DNA from: Lachnospiraceae bacterium
GTDB lineage: Bacteria > Bacillota > Clostridia > Lachnospirales > Lachnospiraceae
Assembly: GCA_002892395.1 (NCBI GenBank)
Contig: NBBL01000004.1
Coordinates: 124,001-188,000 of the forward strand
Length of the DNA stretch: 64,000 bases
Reading direction: 5' to 3'
Shown here one piece after another: positions 18,086 through 28,681 of this stretch (positions are counted from its first letter, which is position 1; each line of letters begins with the position of its first letter). Under the pieces are notes generated by a model, which saw nothing but the letters and a program-made list of their open reading frames with translations, was not told the origin of the DNA and ran no database searches. The translations under genes and the position numbers were made by a program.

Positions 18086-19831
18086 TCAACTACACTCCTT
18101 CTTTTCGTTGGGGAAAATCATTCGAACCGTTGTTCCGCTCTCTCCTGAAATAATCTGCAGCCCGGCCTTCTCTCCAAAAATTTCATTCATGCGGAGATAG
18201 ACATTTTTCAAACCGATGCCGCTTCGTTCCGCCTCCCGAACCGGCTCCTTGCTGTACAGCCGGTCGATCACCGTCTGAGACAGACCGGGCCCATTGTCCG
18301 AGACATCAATCACCGTCTGCTTTTCTTCTTTCTGCACATGAATGCGCACGATTCCCTGCTCCCGCTTGGTCGCTCCGTGCCGAATTGCATTTTCCACAAT
18401 CGGCTGCAAAATCAAATTCGGCACCCGGCAGCTGCACGCATGTTCCCCCGCTTCTATCACCACCTTGAGCCTGTCCTCAAAGCGAGCCTCCTCCAGCATT
18501 ACATACGCTCTCACATGCTCCAGCTCGGTCTCCAGCGGCACCATATACTCGATGTCATGCAGCATGTTCTGAAAGTAGGAGCTCAATGCCAGAAGCAGCT
18601 CTCTCGCCCGCTCCGGCTTCTCCCTGCAAAAGCAGGATATTGTGTTCAACGCATTAAACAAAAAATGCGGGTTGATTTGTGTCTGCAATGCCTTGATTTC
18701 AGCTCTTCTCAGCTCCTCCCGCTGCCGCTCCATGGCAGCCAGCCTGAGCTGCGTCGCAAAAAAGCGGGCCAGACCCTCCGCAAACTCCGCATCTGCCCGG
18801 TAGGAAAAGGAGCCTCTGCGGAACAAAAGCACCAGCGCCAGCACCCGGTCGCCTCCGGGATCCGGTATGATGGGCGCGGATAAGATCAGGTAGCGCTCAT
18901 ACAGCGGATAGAATGCATCCTCCGGCTTCGGAATCCGGCTGACCCGCAGGGTCTTGTAGGTTTTGGTCGCCTGCAGAAGACGCGGATAGTTGTCTCGATT
19001 CAGCACAATCCGATCAAACTCCGGGCTTCTGGCCCAGAACTCATAATCCTGTATGATCGCCGCTCCAAGGCAATGATATTCGGAAAGGATGATCTCAATC
19101 ACCTTCTGCATTTGCTGACGATCCGTAAAGGACTGACCCAGATAAGGCGTACAGCGCTCGGCAGTTCTCAGCGCCAGCGACACCATGGAGGCCGCTTTCC
19201 AATCCGCCTCCTCGTAGATGGAATGAAACAGGCGGAAAAAGAGCAGCATGCCGATGGAGTTCATCAACGTCATCGGAACAATCACATTCAATACGATTTC
19301 CAGTGCATCCCGCAGCGGGCGCGTCAGCAAAAGGATCATCCCGATATGCAAAAGTCCTGCCACAAAGGTGATTGCAAACAAGAAGGCCGAGGAATAGCTT
19401 TTGGAATCCCGCTTGACCCACCCGATGACAGAGGCCAGAATTCCCTGCAGAAGCGCCGCACTCACGCAGGCCGCCGTGCTGATCCGCGTGGGAAAAATCA
19501 GATATCGGTGAATTGCCGCCACCAATGCCGTCAGCATCCCTGCAACCGGTCCCCCCAGAAACCCGGCGGACAGAATCCCGATCACTCTTGCATTCGGCAG
19601 CGCCCCCTGTACCTGAATGCCGATCCAGTCCGACACAATACAAAACGCAGAAAACATGGCGCCTACAATCAGCTGGCTTCTGAGGCGGTGCTCCCGGCTG
19701 TCCTCCGGTTTGTTCTCGGAAAAATCATTCAGCAAAACCCTTCGAAAGAAGTCTGTGCGGCTTAAAATCTGCGCCAGAAATAAAAGAAGTGCAATATTGG
19801 TTCCAATGTTAGTAATAACGAGATAGAGCAC
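18086..19831 (-). CDS. LytS-type sensor histidine kinase
   Basis: 581 residues with a GTG start (AAGGAAG upstream). The N-terminal ~200 residues form the 5TM-LYT sensor module (LIVGAMFSAFCIVSDWIG, NARVIGILSAGFLGGPVAG). A GAF-like region follows, then the His-kinase box QINPHFLFNALNTIS, with its phospho-His in NPHF, and an ATPase domain with NAIRHG and DNGPGL. Family members sense extracellular carbon compounds such as pyruvate or murein signals. It sits just after the TRAP operon terminator. Confidence 0.9.
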   Translation of the reverse strand: MLYLVITNIGTNIALLLFLAQILSRTDFFRRVLLNDFSENKPEDSREHRLRSQLIVGAMFSAFCIVSDWIGIQVQGALPNARVIGILSAGFLGGPVAGMLTALVAAIHRYLIFPTRISTAACVSAALLQGILASVIGWVKRDSKSYSSAFLFAITFVAGLLHIGMILLLTRPLRDALEIVLNVIVPMTLMNSIGMLLFFRLFHSIYEEADWKAASMVSLALRTAERCTPYLGQSFTDRQQMQKVIEIILSEYHCLGAAIIQDYEFWARSPEFDRIVLNRDNYPRLLQATKTYKTLRVSRIPKPEDAFYPLYERYLILSAPIIPDPGGDRVLALVLLFRRGSFSYRADAEFAEGLARFFATQLRLAAMERQREELRRAEIKALQTQINPHFLFNALNTISCFCREKPERARELLLALSSYFQNMLHDIEYMVPLETELEHVRAYVMLEEARFEDRLKVVIEAGEHACSCRVPNLILQPIVENAIRHGATKREQGIVRIHVQKEEKQTVIDVSDNGPGLSQTVIDRLYSKEPVREAERSGIGLKNVYLRMNEIFGEKAGLQIISGESGTTVRMIFPNEKKECS

Positions 19832-19894
19832 TGTCTGTTCTTCCTTTCCGAATCCGGTTCCGATTTGACTCCGGTTCCCGCCACTCTCATTTCG

Positions 19895-19928
19895 AAAAAA
19901 TACAGTGACTGCAATGCAGTCACTGTAT
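19895..19928 (-). terminator. Terminator of the TAXI-TRAP operon
   Basis: Minus strand: 14-bp arms ATACAGTGACTGCA/TGCAGTCACTGTAT followed by six T. It separates the transporter genes from lytS. Confidence 0.85.
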
Positions 19929-19984
19929 CATATCACATCAGCTCTTGTTTCGGTACTCCGCCCAGGACCCCGACCACCTGCAGC

Positions 19985-22000
19985 TTATGCAGAGGCAGTG
20001 GGAAGCTCCTTTCTTGCGGCGATCAATTTCTGGTAAGCAAAGATTCCCACCAAAACAGCCAATCCGGCCAGATCGGTAACCCATCCGCTGTCAATCAGCA
20101 GATAGGCGCCTGCCAGGGCTACAACACGCAGAACCGGGTTGACCTTTCGGAACAAGAATCCTTCTACTGCGATGCTGATCAGGTAAGCTCCCACCGCTGC
20201 CGTTACGCCGCACTGAATCCCCTTGGCAATGCCGGTATTCAGCATAAGCAGCTCCTGGTTATAGACAAACATGTAGGGAAGCAGGAATCCGGCCAGCGCC
20301 AGCTTCACGGATGCCCATCCTGTCTTCATGGGATCGCCGCCTGAAATGCCTGCCGCCGCAAATGCCGCCAGTGCCACCGGAGGTGTCAGGTTCGCAAACA
20401 TTGCAAAGTAGAAGCAGAACATGTGAGCTGCAATCGCCGGAATCCCCAGTGTAACCAGCGCAGGCGCCGCAATCGTAGAAGTAATGATATAAGACGGAAT
20501 GCTGGGCAGACCCATTCCCAGGATCATGCAGGTCACCATGGTGAACATCAGTGTGAACAGAAGGCTCTGACCCCCGATCTGAATAATGGTGCTGGCCATG
20601 TTCAGCGCAAACCCGGTGATGGAGCAGACGCCGACAATGCATCCCACGCAGGCGCAGGCAATGGCAACGGACACGGTGGATTTGGCTGCCGCCACCATAG
20701 CATCCAGAATATCCTTAAGACTCATGCGGGTATTTTTCTTAAGCTGTGCCACCACAATGGTAAATACAATGGTGTAAAACGCTGCCATGATCACAGTTTT
20801 TCCGCTGAAGAACAGCATGTAGATCAGAAAAACCAGCGGCAGTGCCAGATGCCCGTAGTTCTTCATGACATCTCCCACCTTGGGGAGCTGATCCTTCGGC
20901 ATGCCCTGCATGCCCAGCTTTTCCGCACGCATCTGAATCTGGAACAGAATTCCAAGATAATAGATGATCGCCGGAATGATGGCAGATACCAAAAGTACGG
21001 AATACTTAATGCCCAGTGTCTCCGCCATGATGAAGGCCGCTGCGCCCATGACCGGCGGCATGAGCTGACCGCCCACCGATCCTGTTGCCACAATGGCACC
21101 CGAGAACTCTTTGTCATACCCTGATTTTCTCATCAGCGGAATCGTAAAGGAACCGGTGGTGACAACCACGGCGACCGCCGCGCCGTTGATCATCCCGAGA
21201 AGACCGGATGCAATAACTGCGACCTTCGCAGGGCCTCCCTTGGAGCCGCCGGCAAGCGCATTTGCAATGTCATTGAAGAACTGCCCCATTCCGCACTTGT
21301 TCATAACCTCTCCAAAGGCAATGAAGAGGAAAATGTAGGTGGAGGCTACATTGACGGAGGATCCGTAAATGCCTTCCGTATTCGCAAAGAAATGGCTCAT
21401 CAGCTTTGCCCAGGTGTATCCCCGGTGCAGGAAAATTCCCGGGACATTAATGGGAATCGCGCCCTGCTTTCTTCCCATTAAACCATAGATAATAAAAATA
21501 ACGGAGAGGATGGGAAGCGCCTTTCCGCAGACCCGCCTGGTTGCTTCCAGGACAAGAATCGTCAGCAGCGTTCCCGCCACCACATCGTACTGATTCGGGC
21601 TCCCGGCCCGGTTGATGATGTTGAAATAATCAAGCCACATGTAAACCGGTACCGCTGCGGCCAATCCCATCAGGATCCAGTCGTACCACGCAATGAATTT
21701 TCGGCTTGCCTTCTTGGTCGCCGGATACAGGGCAAATGCAAGAATCAGAATCATGCTGACGTGGATCGAGCGATGCCGCAGAGTCTCCGGCATATAAAAG
21801 CCCGAGGCAAACACAAGATGATACAAGGTCACCGCAATGGCAAAAATCTTATAAACCTGCACCATCATCGGCGACGCAAAATGTCTCGTTTTTGATTCTT
21901 TATCAAATTTTTCCAGCACTTCCTGCTTTTGCTCTTCCGTCATTGGAGCCGTCGAACGTTCTTCAGCGGAAGCACTGTCCTTTTTTTCCTTTTCCGTCAA
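19985..22000 (-). CDS. TRAP transporter permease, fused small and large subunits (4TM-12TM)
   Basis: 671 residues; TTG start with AAGGGGG upstream. A charged cytoplasmic start (about 1-45) leads into four membrane spans (DctQ-like), then a DctM-like region with GMINGAAVAVVVTTGSFTIPLM, GGQLMPPVMGAAAFIMAE and GMGLPSIPSYII. Such fused permeases pair with TAXI binding proteins and use a sodium or proton gradient to import organic acids. The binding protein and the DUF1850 protein lie directly upstream in one operon. Substrate is unknown. Confidence 0.92.
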   Translation of the reverse strand: MTEKEKKDSASAEERSTAPMTEEQKQEVLEKFDKESKTRHFASPMMVQVYKIFAIAVTLYHLVFASGFYMPETLRHRSIHVSMILILAFALYPATKKASRKFIAWYDWILMGLAAAVPVYMWLDYFNIINRAGSPNQYDVVAGTLLTILVLEATRRVCGKALPILSVIFIIYGLMGRKQGAIPINVPGIFLHRGYTWAKLMSHFFANTEGIYGSSVNVASTYIFLFIAFGEVMNKCGMGQFFNDIANALAGGSKGGPAKVAVIASGLLGMINGAAVAVVVTTGSFTIPLMRKSGYDKEFSGAIVATGSVGGQLMPPVMGAAAFIMAETLGIKYSVLLVSAIIPAIIYYLGILFQIQMRAEKLGMQGMPKDQLPKVGDVMKNYGHLALPLVFLIYMLFFSGKTVIMAAFYTIVFTIVVAQLKKNTRMSLKDILDAMVAAAKSTVSVAIACACVGCIVGVCSITGFALNMASTIIQIGGQSLLFTLMFTMVTCMILGMGLPSIPSYIITSTIAAPALVTLGIPAIAAHMFCFYFAMFANLTPPVALAAFAAAGISGGDPMKTGWASVKLALAGFLLPYMFVYNQELLMLNTGIAKGIQCGVTAAVGAYLISIAVEGFLFRKVNPVLRVVALAGAYLLIDSGWVTDLAGLAVLVGIFAYQKLIAARKELPTASA

Positions 22001-22022
22001 TGTAAGCCCCCTTCTCGTCCTT

Positions 22023-22535
22023 TTACTCGACGAACAGTTCCATCTTTTTGTGATGCGGCATATCCTCCCCCTTAAGGAGACAATTCCCGTTTAAATCAAT
22101 CTCTCGCAGTGCAGTATTTGAATGAATCCAATGAAACCGGGGGAAAACACTGTCGATCCCATCCATGTAGATCAGACCGTCCTCGTAGCGGTAATGAACA
22201 TCCATTTCTGCCGGAATCCCCGCTCCGAATCCGGCAACCGATATCGTCTTCAATAAAAAACTGCCGTCTTTTTGAATCAGATAATACTCATCCCACGGGA
22301 TATGTTCAAATGAATGCGTCCAGCGGAACACCAGCTGATCCCCGGTCTGAACCGGAACCGAGCAGTAGATTTCCCCGCTCTCCACATTGCGAACCGACAG
22401 CCTTTTTTGCAGCAGCCGCTCACTCAAAGCGGCTGCTGCAATGCCAAGGGCTGTCAAAATCAGCGCAGCAAGAATGCGCTTAGTTCTGCGGTGTCTCGTA
22501 GCCGTGCTCCTTCCACCACTTGGCTGCTCCGTCAT
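22023..22535 (-). CDS. DUF1850 protein of TAXI-TRAP operon
   Basis: 170 residues with an N-terminal membrane anchor (KRILAALILTALGIAAAAL) and an extracytoplasmic beta-rich domain with the DUF1850 pattern FRWTHSFEHIPWDEYY. Members are nearly always encoded between TAXI binding proteins and fused TRAP permeases, so a role as accessory subunit is likely. The ATG overlaps the end of the binding-protein gene by 56 bases, and its ribosome site is poor, so the start is uncertain. Confidence 0.8.
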   Translation of the reverse strand: MTEQPSGGRSTATRHRRTKRILAALILTALGIAAAALSERLLQKRLSVRNVESGEIYCSVPVQTGDQLVFRWTHSFEHIPWDEYYLIQKDGSFLLKTISVAGFGAGIPAEMDVHYRYEDGLIYMDGIDSVFPRFHWIHSNTALREIDLNGNCLLKGEDMPHHKKMELFVE

Positions 22536-23556
22536 GAAGCGGGATCTTGACGTCGTCTACGCCAAAGCTTACATCAATATTCTTGTCTGCCGTATTGTGA
22601 GACGCCTTGATGGTGGCAATTCCTTCGTCGCTGAACACGCAGTCCAGGATATCGTAAACCATGTCGTCGGAGACATCCTTATTCACCAGCATGATGTTGT
22701 AAACAAAGACAGACTCCACATCCTCTTTGTTGTTGTAGGTATCTGCCGGAATCACGCTCTTCGAGAAGAACGGATACTTTTCAACCAGCGCGTCGCGCCC
22801 TGCTCCGTCAATCGGCACCACCACCATATCATAGCTGTATGCCAGCTCAGAAACGGTGGAGTTTGGAAGACCCGATGTCACGAAGGCCGCGTCGCACTGT
22901 CCGTTTTTCATCTGATCAATGGCCTCCCCATAGGACAGATAATCCACCTGGCTGTCCTCATAGGTCATCCCATATGCTTCATAGATCATTCTTGCATTCA
23001 GCTCTACGCCGGAGTTCGGAGCGCCGACGCCGACTCTCTTGCCCTTCAGATCTTCAACAGAATTGATTCCTGTGGACTTCAGGGTTACAAGCTGCACGTA
23101 GTTCGGCCACAGTCTCATCAGTGCGCGGAGATCCGGATTCGGCGTATCAAATGCGCCAAAGCCCTGATATGCCTGCATGACAGAATCCTGCATTGCAATT
23201 GCCAGCTCTGCCTCTCCCTTTCCGATCAGGTTGATGTTCTCAACCGAAGCGCCTGTTGCCTGCGCTGAGGTCTTGTAGCCCGCATTGCCCAGTGCTGTCG
23301 CAAACGCACCGCCGATCGGATAATAAATTCCCGAGGTGGGACCCGTCGCAATGGTGACAAACTCACTGGCGCGATCCACATCTACCTTCGGAGCATCCTG
23401 AGACGCCCCTCCTTCGGCGCCGGCGGTGGCAACTGTCGGAACTGCCGTAGTTGCCGCTGCAGACGTATTGTCAGCGGCACCGCCGCCGCATGCAGTAAGC
23501 ATCAGAAGCGTCATTCCCACCATACAGGAAAGCAATGTTTTTACATTTTTTCTCAT
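22480..23556 (-). CDS. TAXI-family TRAP transporter solute-binding lipoprotein
   Basis: 358 residues. A lipoprotein signal ends in LLMLTAC-G (lipobox Cys about residue 23), followed by a low-complexity Ala/Thr linker and the TAXI binding domain (FVTIATGPTSGIYYPIGGAFA; VGVGAPNSGVELNARMI). It captures a solute, often a dicarboxylate or glutamate-type ligand, outside the membrane for the fused permease. First gene of the operon, with a good promoter 34 bases upstream. Confidence 0.92.
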   Translation of the reverse strand: MRKNVKTLLSCMVGMTLLMLTACGGGAADNTSAAATTAVPTVATAGAEGGASQDAPKVDVDRASEFVTIATGPTSGIYYPIGGAFATALGNAGYKTSAQATGASVENINLIGKGEAELAIAMQDSVMQAYQGFGAFDTPNPDLRALMRLWPNYVQLVTLKSTGINSVEDLKGKRVGVGAPNSGVELNARMIYEAYGMTYEDSQVDYLSYGEAIDQMKNGQCDAAFVTSGLPNSTVSELAYSYDMVVVPIDGAGRDALVEKYPFFSKSVIPADTYNNKEDVESVFVYNIMLVNKDVSDDMVYDILDCVFSDEGIATIKASHNTADKNIDVSFGVDDVKIPLHDGAAKWWKEHGYETPQN

Positions 23557-23589
23557 ATGAAACCTCCCTTTCGATAATTTATACGTAAA

Positions 23590-23618
23590 TATTAACTAAC
23601 TTTGCCGCATAGAATCAA
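23590..23618 (-). promoter_or_regulatory. Promoter of TAXI-TRAP operon
   Basis: TTGATT (23618-23613), 17-bp spacer, TTAATA (23595-23590) on the minus strand, giving a short leader of about 27 bases before AAAGGGAGG and the ATG. A 12-bp palindrome CTTATGTATAAG (23622-23633) and a GATGCG direct repeat 12 bases apart (23633-23650) lie just upstream and could be regulator sites. Confidence 0.55.
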
Positions 23619-23827
23619 CACCTTATGTATAAGATGCGTAAATTGATGCGCCAACTGCGGGAAACCGCGTACAAAGCGCATTCCTATCCCCCTGACATGC
23701 CGGCAGTTTTCTTCTTTCCTTGCCCGGGGCGCCTTGTTCCACCCCTTTGAGTGATTCAGGCAACCCCTCCCTTCGGCGCCAAGGTCTCCCCTGTATGGGC
23801 ACACAGGCTTCCGGAAAGGAGGCTTTC

Positions 23828-24925
23828 TCATCCCCTTTGTTTCAAAGAAAGCCATGCACGCTTCCCCTTAAAATAGGCGCTCCGAATCCACCGATAAAGC
23901 CGGGGGAAATGCCGTTCCAGCCGGATCAGAGCCCGTTCTCTTCCCGGCAGCTCCCTGTAATATCTCCGGTCATTCAGTGCGTAGATCCCGGAAAAATCCC
24001 TTAGATTGACCCGTGTCAAAAAGTACACGCGCCGCGCTGCGGAAGCAGCCTCCCTCCGGTAACGTCCCCCGGTGGACCGGTCAAACCCGTCATACATTTC
24101 CTTCATCTGCTGGGCATATCGATCCTGCTTTTGTTTATAATCGCCGGTTTTCATGCTGTTGGTCCAGGACCCGGCGCCGTTAAACCGGTAGACGCTCATC
24201 GCCCGATCTATGTAATGGCAATATCCCTTTGCCGCTGCCATCAGCTCCAGGGGCCGATCTCCCACCGGACAGTTTACATACCAGTCCGGCAGCTCCCGAA
24301 CCAGCTCTGAGCGCAGCATCATGGAACCAAACGGAAAGCTTCCTGCCTTATCAATCAGCTCCTCTGCGCTCAAATCCCGATCACCCCGGTAGGGCCGCAT
24401 CAAATTTCGATTGATCAGCTCTCCCTTTTCGTTTCGCACCTCCGCCCCATGCACACAGAGCTGACAGTCCGCATGCGTCTCCATGTAAGCCAGCTGTGTG
24501 GCAAGCTTATCCTCTGCGCACCAGTAGTCGTCGCAGTCCATCAGCGCAACATATGTTCCCGCCACCCGCGGAAAATTAAACGCGCCGGAGAGATTCCAAA
24601 TCCCCTTCGAATATTGATTACTCTTCTGCAGGATTGGCTTCACAATACCCGGGTACTGCGTTTCATACATGCGGATGATCTCTGCCGTTCCATCCGTCGA
24701 CGCATCGTCATGGATCAGGATTTCGATGCGAAACGGCCCTTTTTGCGCCAGAAAATGATCCAATGCCTGACGAATATAGGCCGCATGGTTAAATGCAACC
24801 GCACAAATGCTGATCAGCGGAAGCGAAGCCTTTCCCTTTTCATCGGCACCGGGCGCCCCTGTTTCCGAGTTCGGAATCACCGGAGCCTCTGCCTTGATTT
24901 CGTTCTGTTCGTTCTGTTCGTTCAT
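23828..24925 (-). CDS. Glycosyltransferase family 2
   Basis: 365 residues. The GT-A fold starts near residue 38 (LISICAVAFNHAAYIRQALD), with IHDDASTDGT and the DXD-type metal site LMDCDDYW. The C-terminal part (YRREAASAARRVYFLTRVN) is helical. It probably adds a sugar to a lipid-linked surface glycan at the inner face of the membrane. Its start overlaps the flippase stop (ATGA). The N-terminal ~30 residues are Glu/Asn rich with an NEQNEQNE repeat. Confidence 0.88.
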   Translation of the reverse strand: MNEQNEQNEIKAEAPVIPNSETGAPGADEKGKASLPLISICAVAFNHAAYIRQALDHFLAQKGPFRIEILIHDDASTDGTAEIIRMYETQYPGIVKPILQKSNQYSKGIWNLSGAFNFPRVAGTYVALMDCDDYWCAEDKLATQLAYMETHADCQLCVHGAEVRNEKGELINRNLMRPYRGDRDLSAEELIDKAGSFPFGSMMLRSELVRELPDWYVNCPVGDRPLELMAAAKGYCHYIDRAMSVYRFNGAGSWTNSMKTGDYKQKQDRYAQQMKEMYDGFDRSTGGRYRREAASAARRVYFLTRVNLRDFSGIYALNDRRYYRELPGRERALIRLERHFPRLYRWIRSAYFKGKRAWLSLKQRG

Positions 24926-26406
24926 GCCCTTCCGCAGCCTCCTTTCCCGCTTCCCTTCCTTTCCCGCTTCTTAAACTCCCGGAGAAAACAAATGCTGCTC
25001 CGGTTGATGAAAAGCGAAATCAAAAGATAGCTTGCGCTTCCTGCAAGGATCTGAAGAACCAGGGTGAGCCCGGCCGTTGTCGGCAAAATCCCCTCCAACT
25101 GCCACACAATCGCTCCCATCAAAAGGGCGGAAACGGTGGCCGGCAGCATGTCCTTATACTGCTCCAAAATGCCGTACCGGATCAATCGGCCCACCGGAGC
25201 TGCGTTGATTAAGGTGCACAAAAATTCATCCGCTGCCTTTAACAGCAGCATCGCCACCACTCCGTAGCGCAAGCTCAGAATCAAAATCACGATTCCCAGT
25301 GCCTTCTTCAGGATCTCAAGCTTTAAAAACAAATCGCTGCGCCCCATCGCATTGATCATCTGCAGATTGGTGACGTGAATCGGCCAGAAGGCATAGCAAA
25401 GACACATCACCCGAAGGTACGGCACACAGAACAGCCACCGCTCGGTCAGAAGCACCCGCACCAGAGAATCCGCGCAGCCTGCAAGTCCTGCCATCATGGG
25501 GAAAATCACAAATGCCGCCAGCTGCACGCTTCGCTTCATCATAAGACGCAGGGTTTCCCGTTCACTCTGGGCCCGGGCATACACCGGAAACAACACGGAC
25601 TGAATGGCGGACGAGAGATTCGACGTGATGATTTTCGGGAACTGTTCGCCCCGGTTGTAAGCTCCAAGCTCTGCCTGGGAATAGCGCTTGCCGATGACCA
25701 GCCCGTACACGTTCATCCAAATGGTGTCAATCAAGCCGGAGGCCAGAATTTTCCATCCGAAGTGAAAGAGCTTTTTTACGCTTCCCACATTCAGGCATAC
25801 GCCGGGTCTCCACGCGATTCGAACCAGCAGTGCGAACATCAGAAAGAAATAGTAGAGGATCTGCTGCGCTGCCATCGCCCAGACCCCAAAGCCTCTCAAT
25901 GCAAGAAACACCGCAGCTGCGCCGGAGACAAGCACGGCGAACATGGTGGCTTCAAACAATCTCCGGAATGCCATGGCTCGCGAAACATAGGCGGTCTGCA
26001 CCGCGATCACAGCCCCCGGAAACAAAACAATTCCCATGGCCCGAAGCAACGGACAAAGAACCGGCGTCTCGTAATATGCCGAAACCCGGGGCGCTCCCAG
26101 GAAAAGCATTGCGTACACCGGAAGTGCAATCAGAAGGCAAATAGAGAGCACGGAGGAGTAGTCCTCTGCTTCCACCTCCGGCGCCTGCACCAGTGCGGTG
26201 GCAAAGCCTGATTGCACAAACACATTGGCAATGGTGATAAAAATCCCGATCAGCCCGATCGTTCCATATTCCGCAGGCGTCATCAGCCTTGCCAGCAACA
26301 AGGCCACAGCAAACTGAACGCCCTGGGCGCCTGTCAGCTCCAGGAGCTTCCAGGCCAGACCGTGTGCAATGGTTTGCTTTAGTTCTCCCCGTTCAGACTG
26401 CGGCAT
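24922..26406 (-). CDS. Polysaccharide flippase (Wzx/RfbX-like, MOP superfamily)
   Basis: 494 residues with about 12-14 membrane spans and the typical start ELTGAQGVQFAVALLLARLMTPAEYG. It would flip lipid-linked oligosaccharide across the membrane. It lies between two GT2 genes, overlapping the downstream one by four bases, which supports a surface-glycan role. No polymerase is encoded nearby. Confidence 0.88.
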   Translation of the reverse strand: MPQSERGELKQTIAHGLAWKLLELTGAQGVQFAVALLLARLMTPAEYGTIGLIGIFITIANVFVQSGFATALVQAPEVEAEDYSSVLSICLLIALPVYAMLFLGAPRVSAYYETPVLCPLLRAMGIVLFPGAVIAVQTAYVSRAMAFRRLFEATMFAVLVSGAAAVFLALRGFGVWAMAAQQILYYFFLMFALLVRIAWRPGVCLNVGSVKKLFHFGWKILASGLIDTIWMNVYGLVIGKRYSQAELGAYNRGEQFPKIITSNLSSAIQSVLFPVYARAQSERETLRLMMKRSVQLAAFVIFPMMAGLAGCADSLVRVLLTERWLFCVPYLRVMCLCYAFWPIHVTNLQMINAMGRSDLFLKLEILKKALGIVILILSLRYGVVAMLLLKAADEFLCTLINAAPVGRLIRYGILEQYKDMLPATVSALLMGAIVWQLEGILPTTAGLTLVLQILAGSASYLLISLFINRSSICFLREFKKRERKGSGKGGCGRA

Positions 26407-26424
26407 ACGTTTTCTTTTCCTCGC

Positions 26425-27411
26425 TCACATGAATAGACATTCTCCCACGGTCCGGTGGATTTGATTAAAGGTAAACCCATAGCGCAGGATCAGGCGGATC
26501 TTGCCGAGCCTGCTTTTTCCCGGGAGAGAGAGAAACGCCCTCAACAGCTCCTCTTGCTCCGGGCTCAGCTTCTCTCCATACTGCTTCAGAAGTTCCTCCG
26601 CCTGCAAAAACAGCCCTCGATAGACTCGTTGGGAATGCGCATCCATTTCTTGTTTGCTGCGCCCGTCCCTTCGGAATATGCCCAGGCGATCCAGAACCTC
26701 CCTCACACAGCTTCCCTTAGAAGCGCCCAGTACATTTGCGCCGTGCTGCCGGTAATCGTATAAGGCTTCCGGGAGAAACACCACCCGACCGAAGGCCGCT
26801 GCCACCAGTGCCATCCAGTGATCGTGCATAACCGGGTGCGCCGGAACGGGACAGGACCGCAGCAGCCTGATCAGCGCGCCGTTCAGCATCACTGCACCGC
26901 CCGTCACATTGTTCTGTACCAGCAATTGATGCAAGGCAACGCGCTTAGGACTCATGTGCTGATACTTCACATACGAATCCGCCAGCCTTCTTCCCGCCGC
27001 ATCCACAATTCTCATGTCGCAGTGGACCAGCAGCGGAGTCTGCACCCCGAAGTGCTGTTCTGCTTTCCGCATGGCGGAAAGCGTCCGTTCCGCCTTGTCC
27101 GGATGCCAGACATCGTCCTGATCCGCAAGCATCACATACTCTGCTTCCGGTGCCAGCTCTGCCGCCTGCTTTAACAAAACCTCCATAAAGTGCTTTGCTG
27201 CGGAGCCGGAGGACTTGGCTCTCCGGATCAGGCAGACGCGCTCCGGGTATCGCGCTGCATACGCCTCTGCGATTTCCCCGCTTCGATCCGAAGAAGCGTC
27301 ATCTGAAATCAGCAGACGCACCCCCGGCTCCGTCTGCTTTAAAATGGACTCCACCTGCTCCCGCAGATAGGATTCTCCGTTGTAGCTGCACAGCAGCACA
27401 AGAATCTGCAT
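26425..27411 (-). CDS. Glycosyltransferase family 2 (rhamnosyltransferase-like)
   Basis: 328 residues. MQILVLLCSYNGESYLREQVESILKQ and LISDDASSDRSGEI are the nucleotide-sugar site, and MLADQDDVWHPDKAERTL the DXD metal region, as in WsaF/rhamnosyl-type GT2 enzymes. The gene starts four bases after the trpS stop, so the glycan genes are probably transcribed with trpS. Confidence 0.87.
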   Translation of the reverse strand: MQILVLLCSYNGESYLREQVESILKQTEPGVRLLISDDASSDRSGEIAEAYAARYPERVCLIRRAKSSGSAAKHFMEVLLKQAAELAPEAEYVMLADQDDVWHPDKAERTLSAMRKAEQHFGVQTPLLVHCDMRIVDAAGRRLADSYVKYQHMSPKRVALHQLLVQNNVTGGAVMLNGALIRLLRSCPVPAHPVMHDHWMALVAAAFGRVVFLPEALYDYRQHGANVLGASKGSCVREVLDRLGIFRRDGRSKQEMDAHSQRVYRGLFLQAEELLKQYGEKLSPEQEELLRAFLSLPGKSRLGKIRLILRYGFTFNQIHRTVGECLFM

Positions 27412-27415
27412 CCGG

Positions 27416-28676
<1,261 letters not shown>

Positions 28677-28681
<5 letters not shown>

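Noticed and set aside
23641-23827. Riboswitch or long leader before the TAXI operon
   Set aside because: The promoter lies downstream of this stretch and no conserved RNA structure was recognised.
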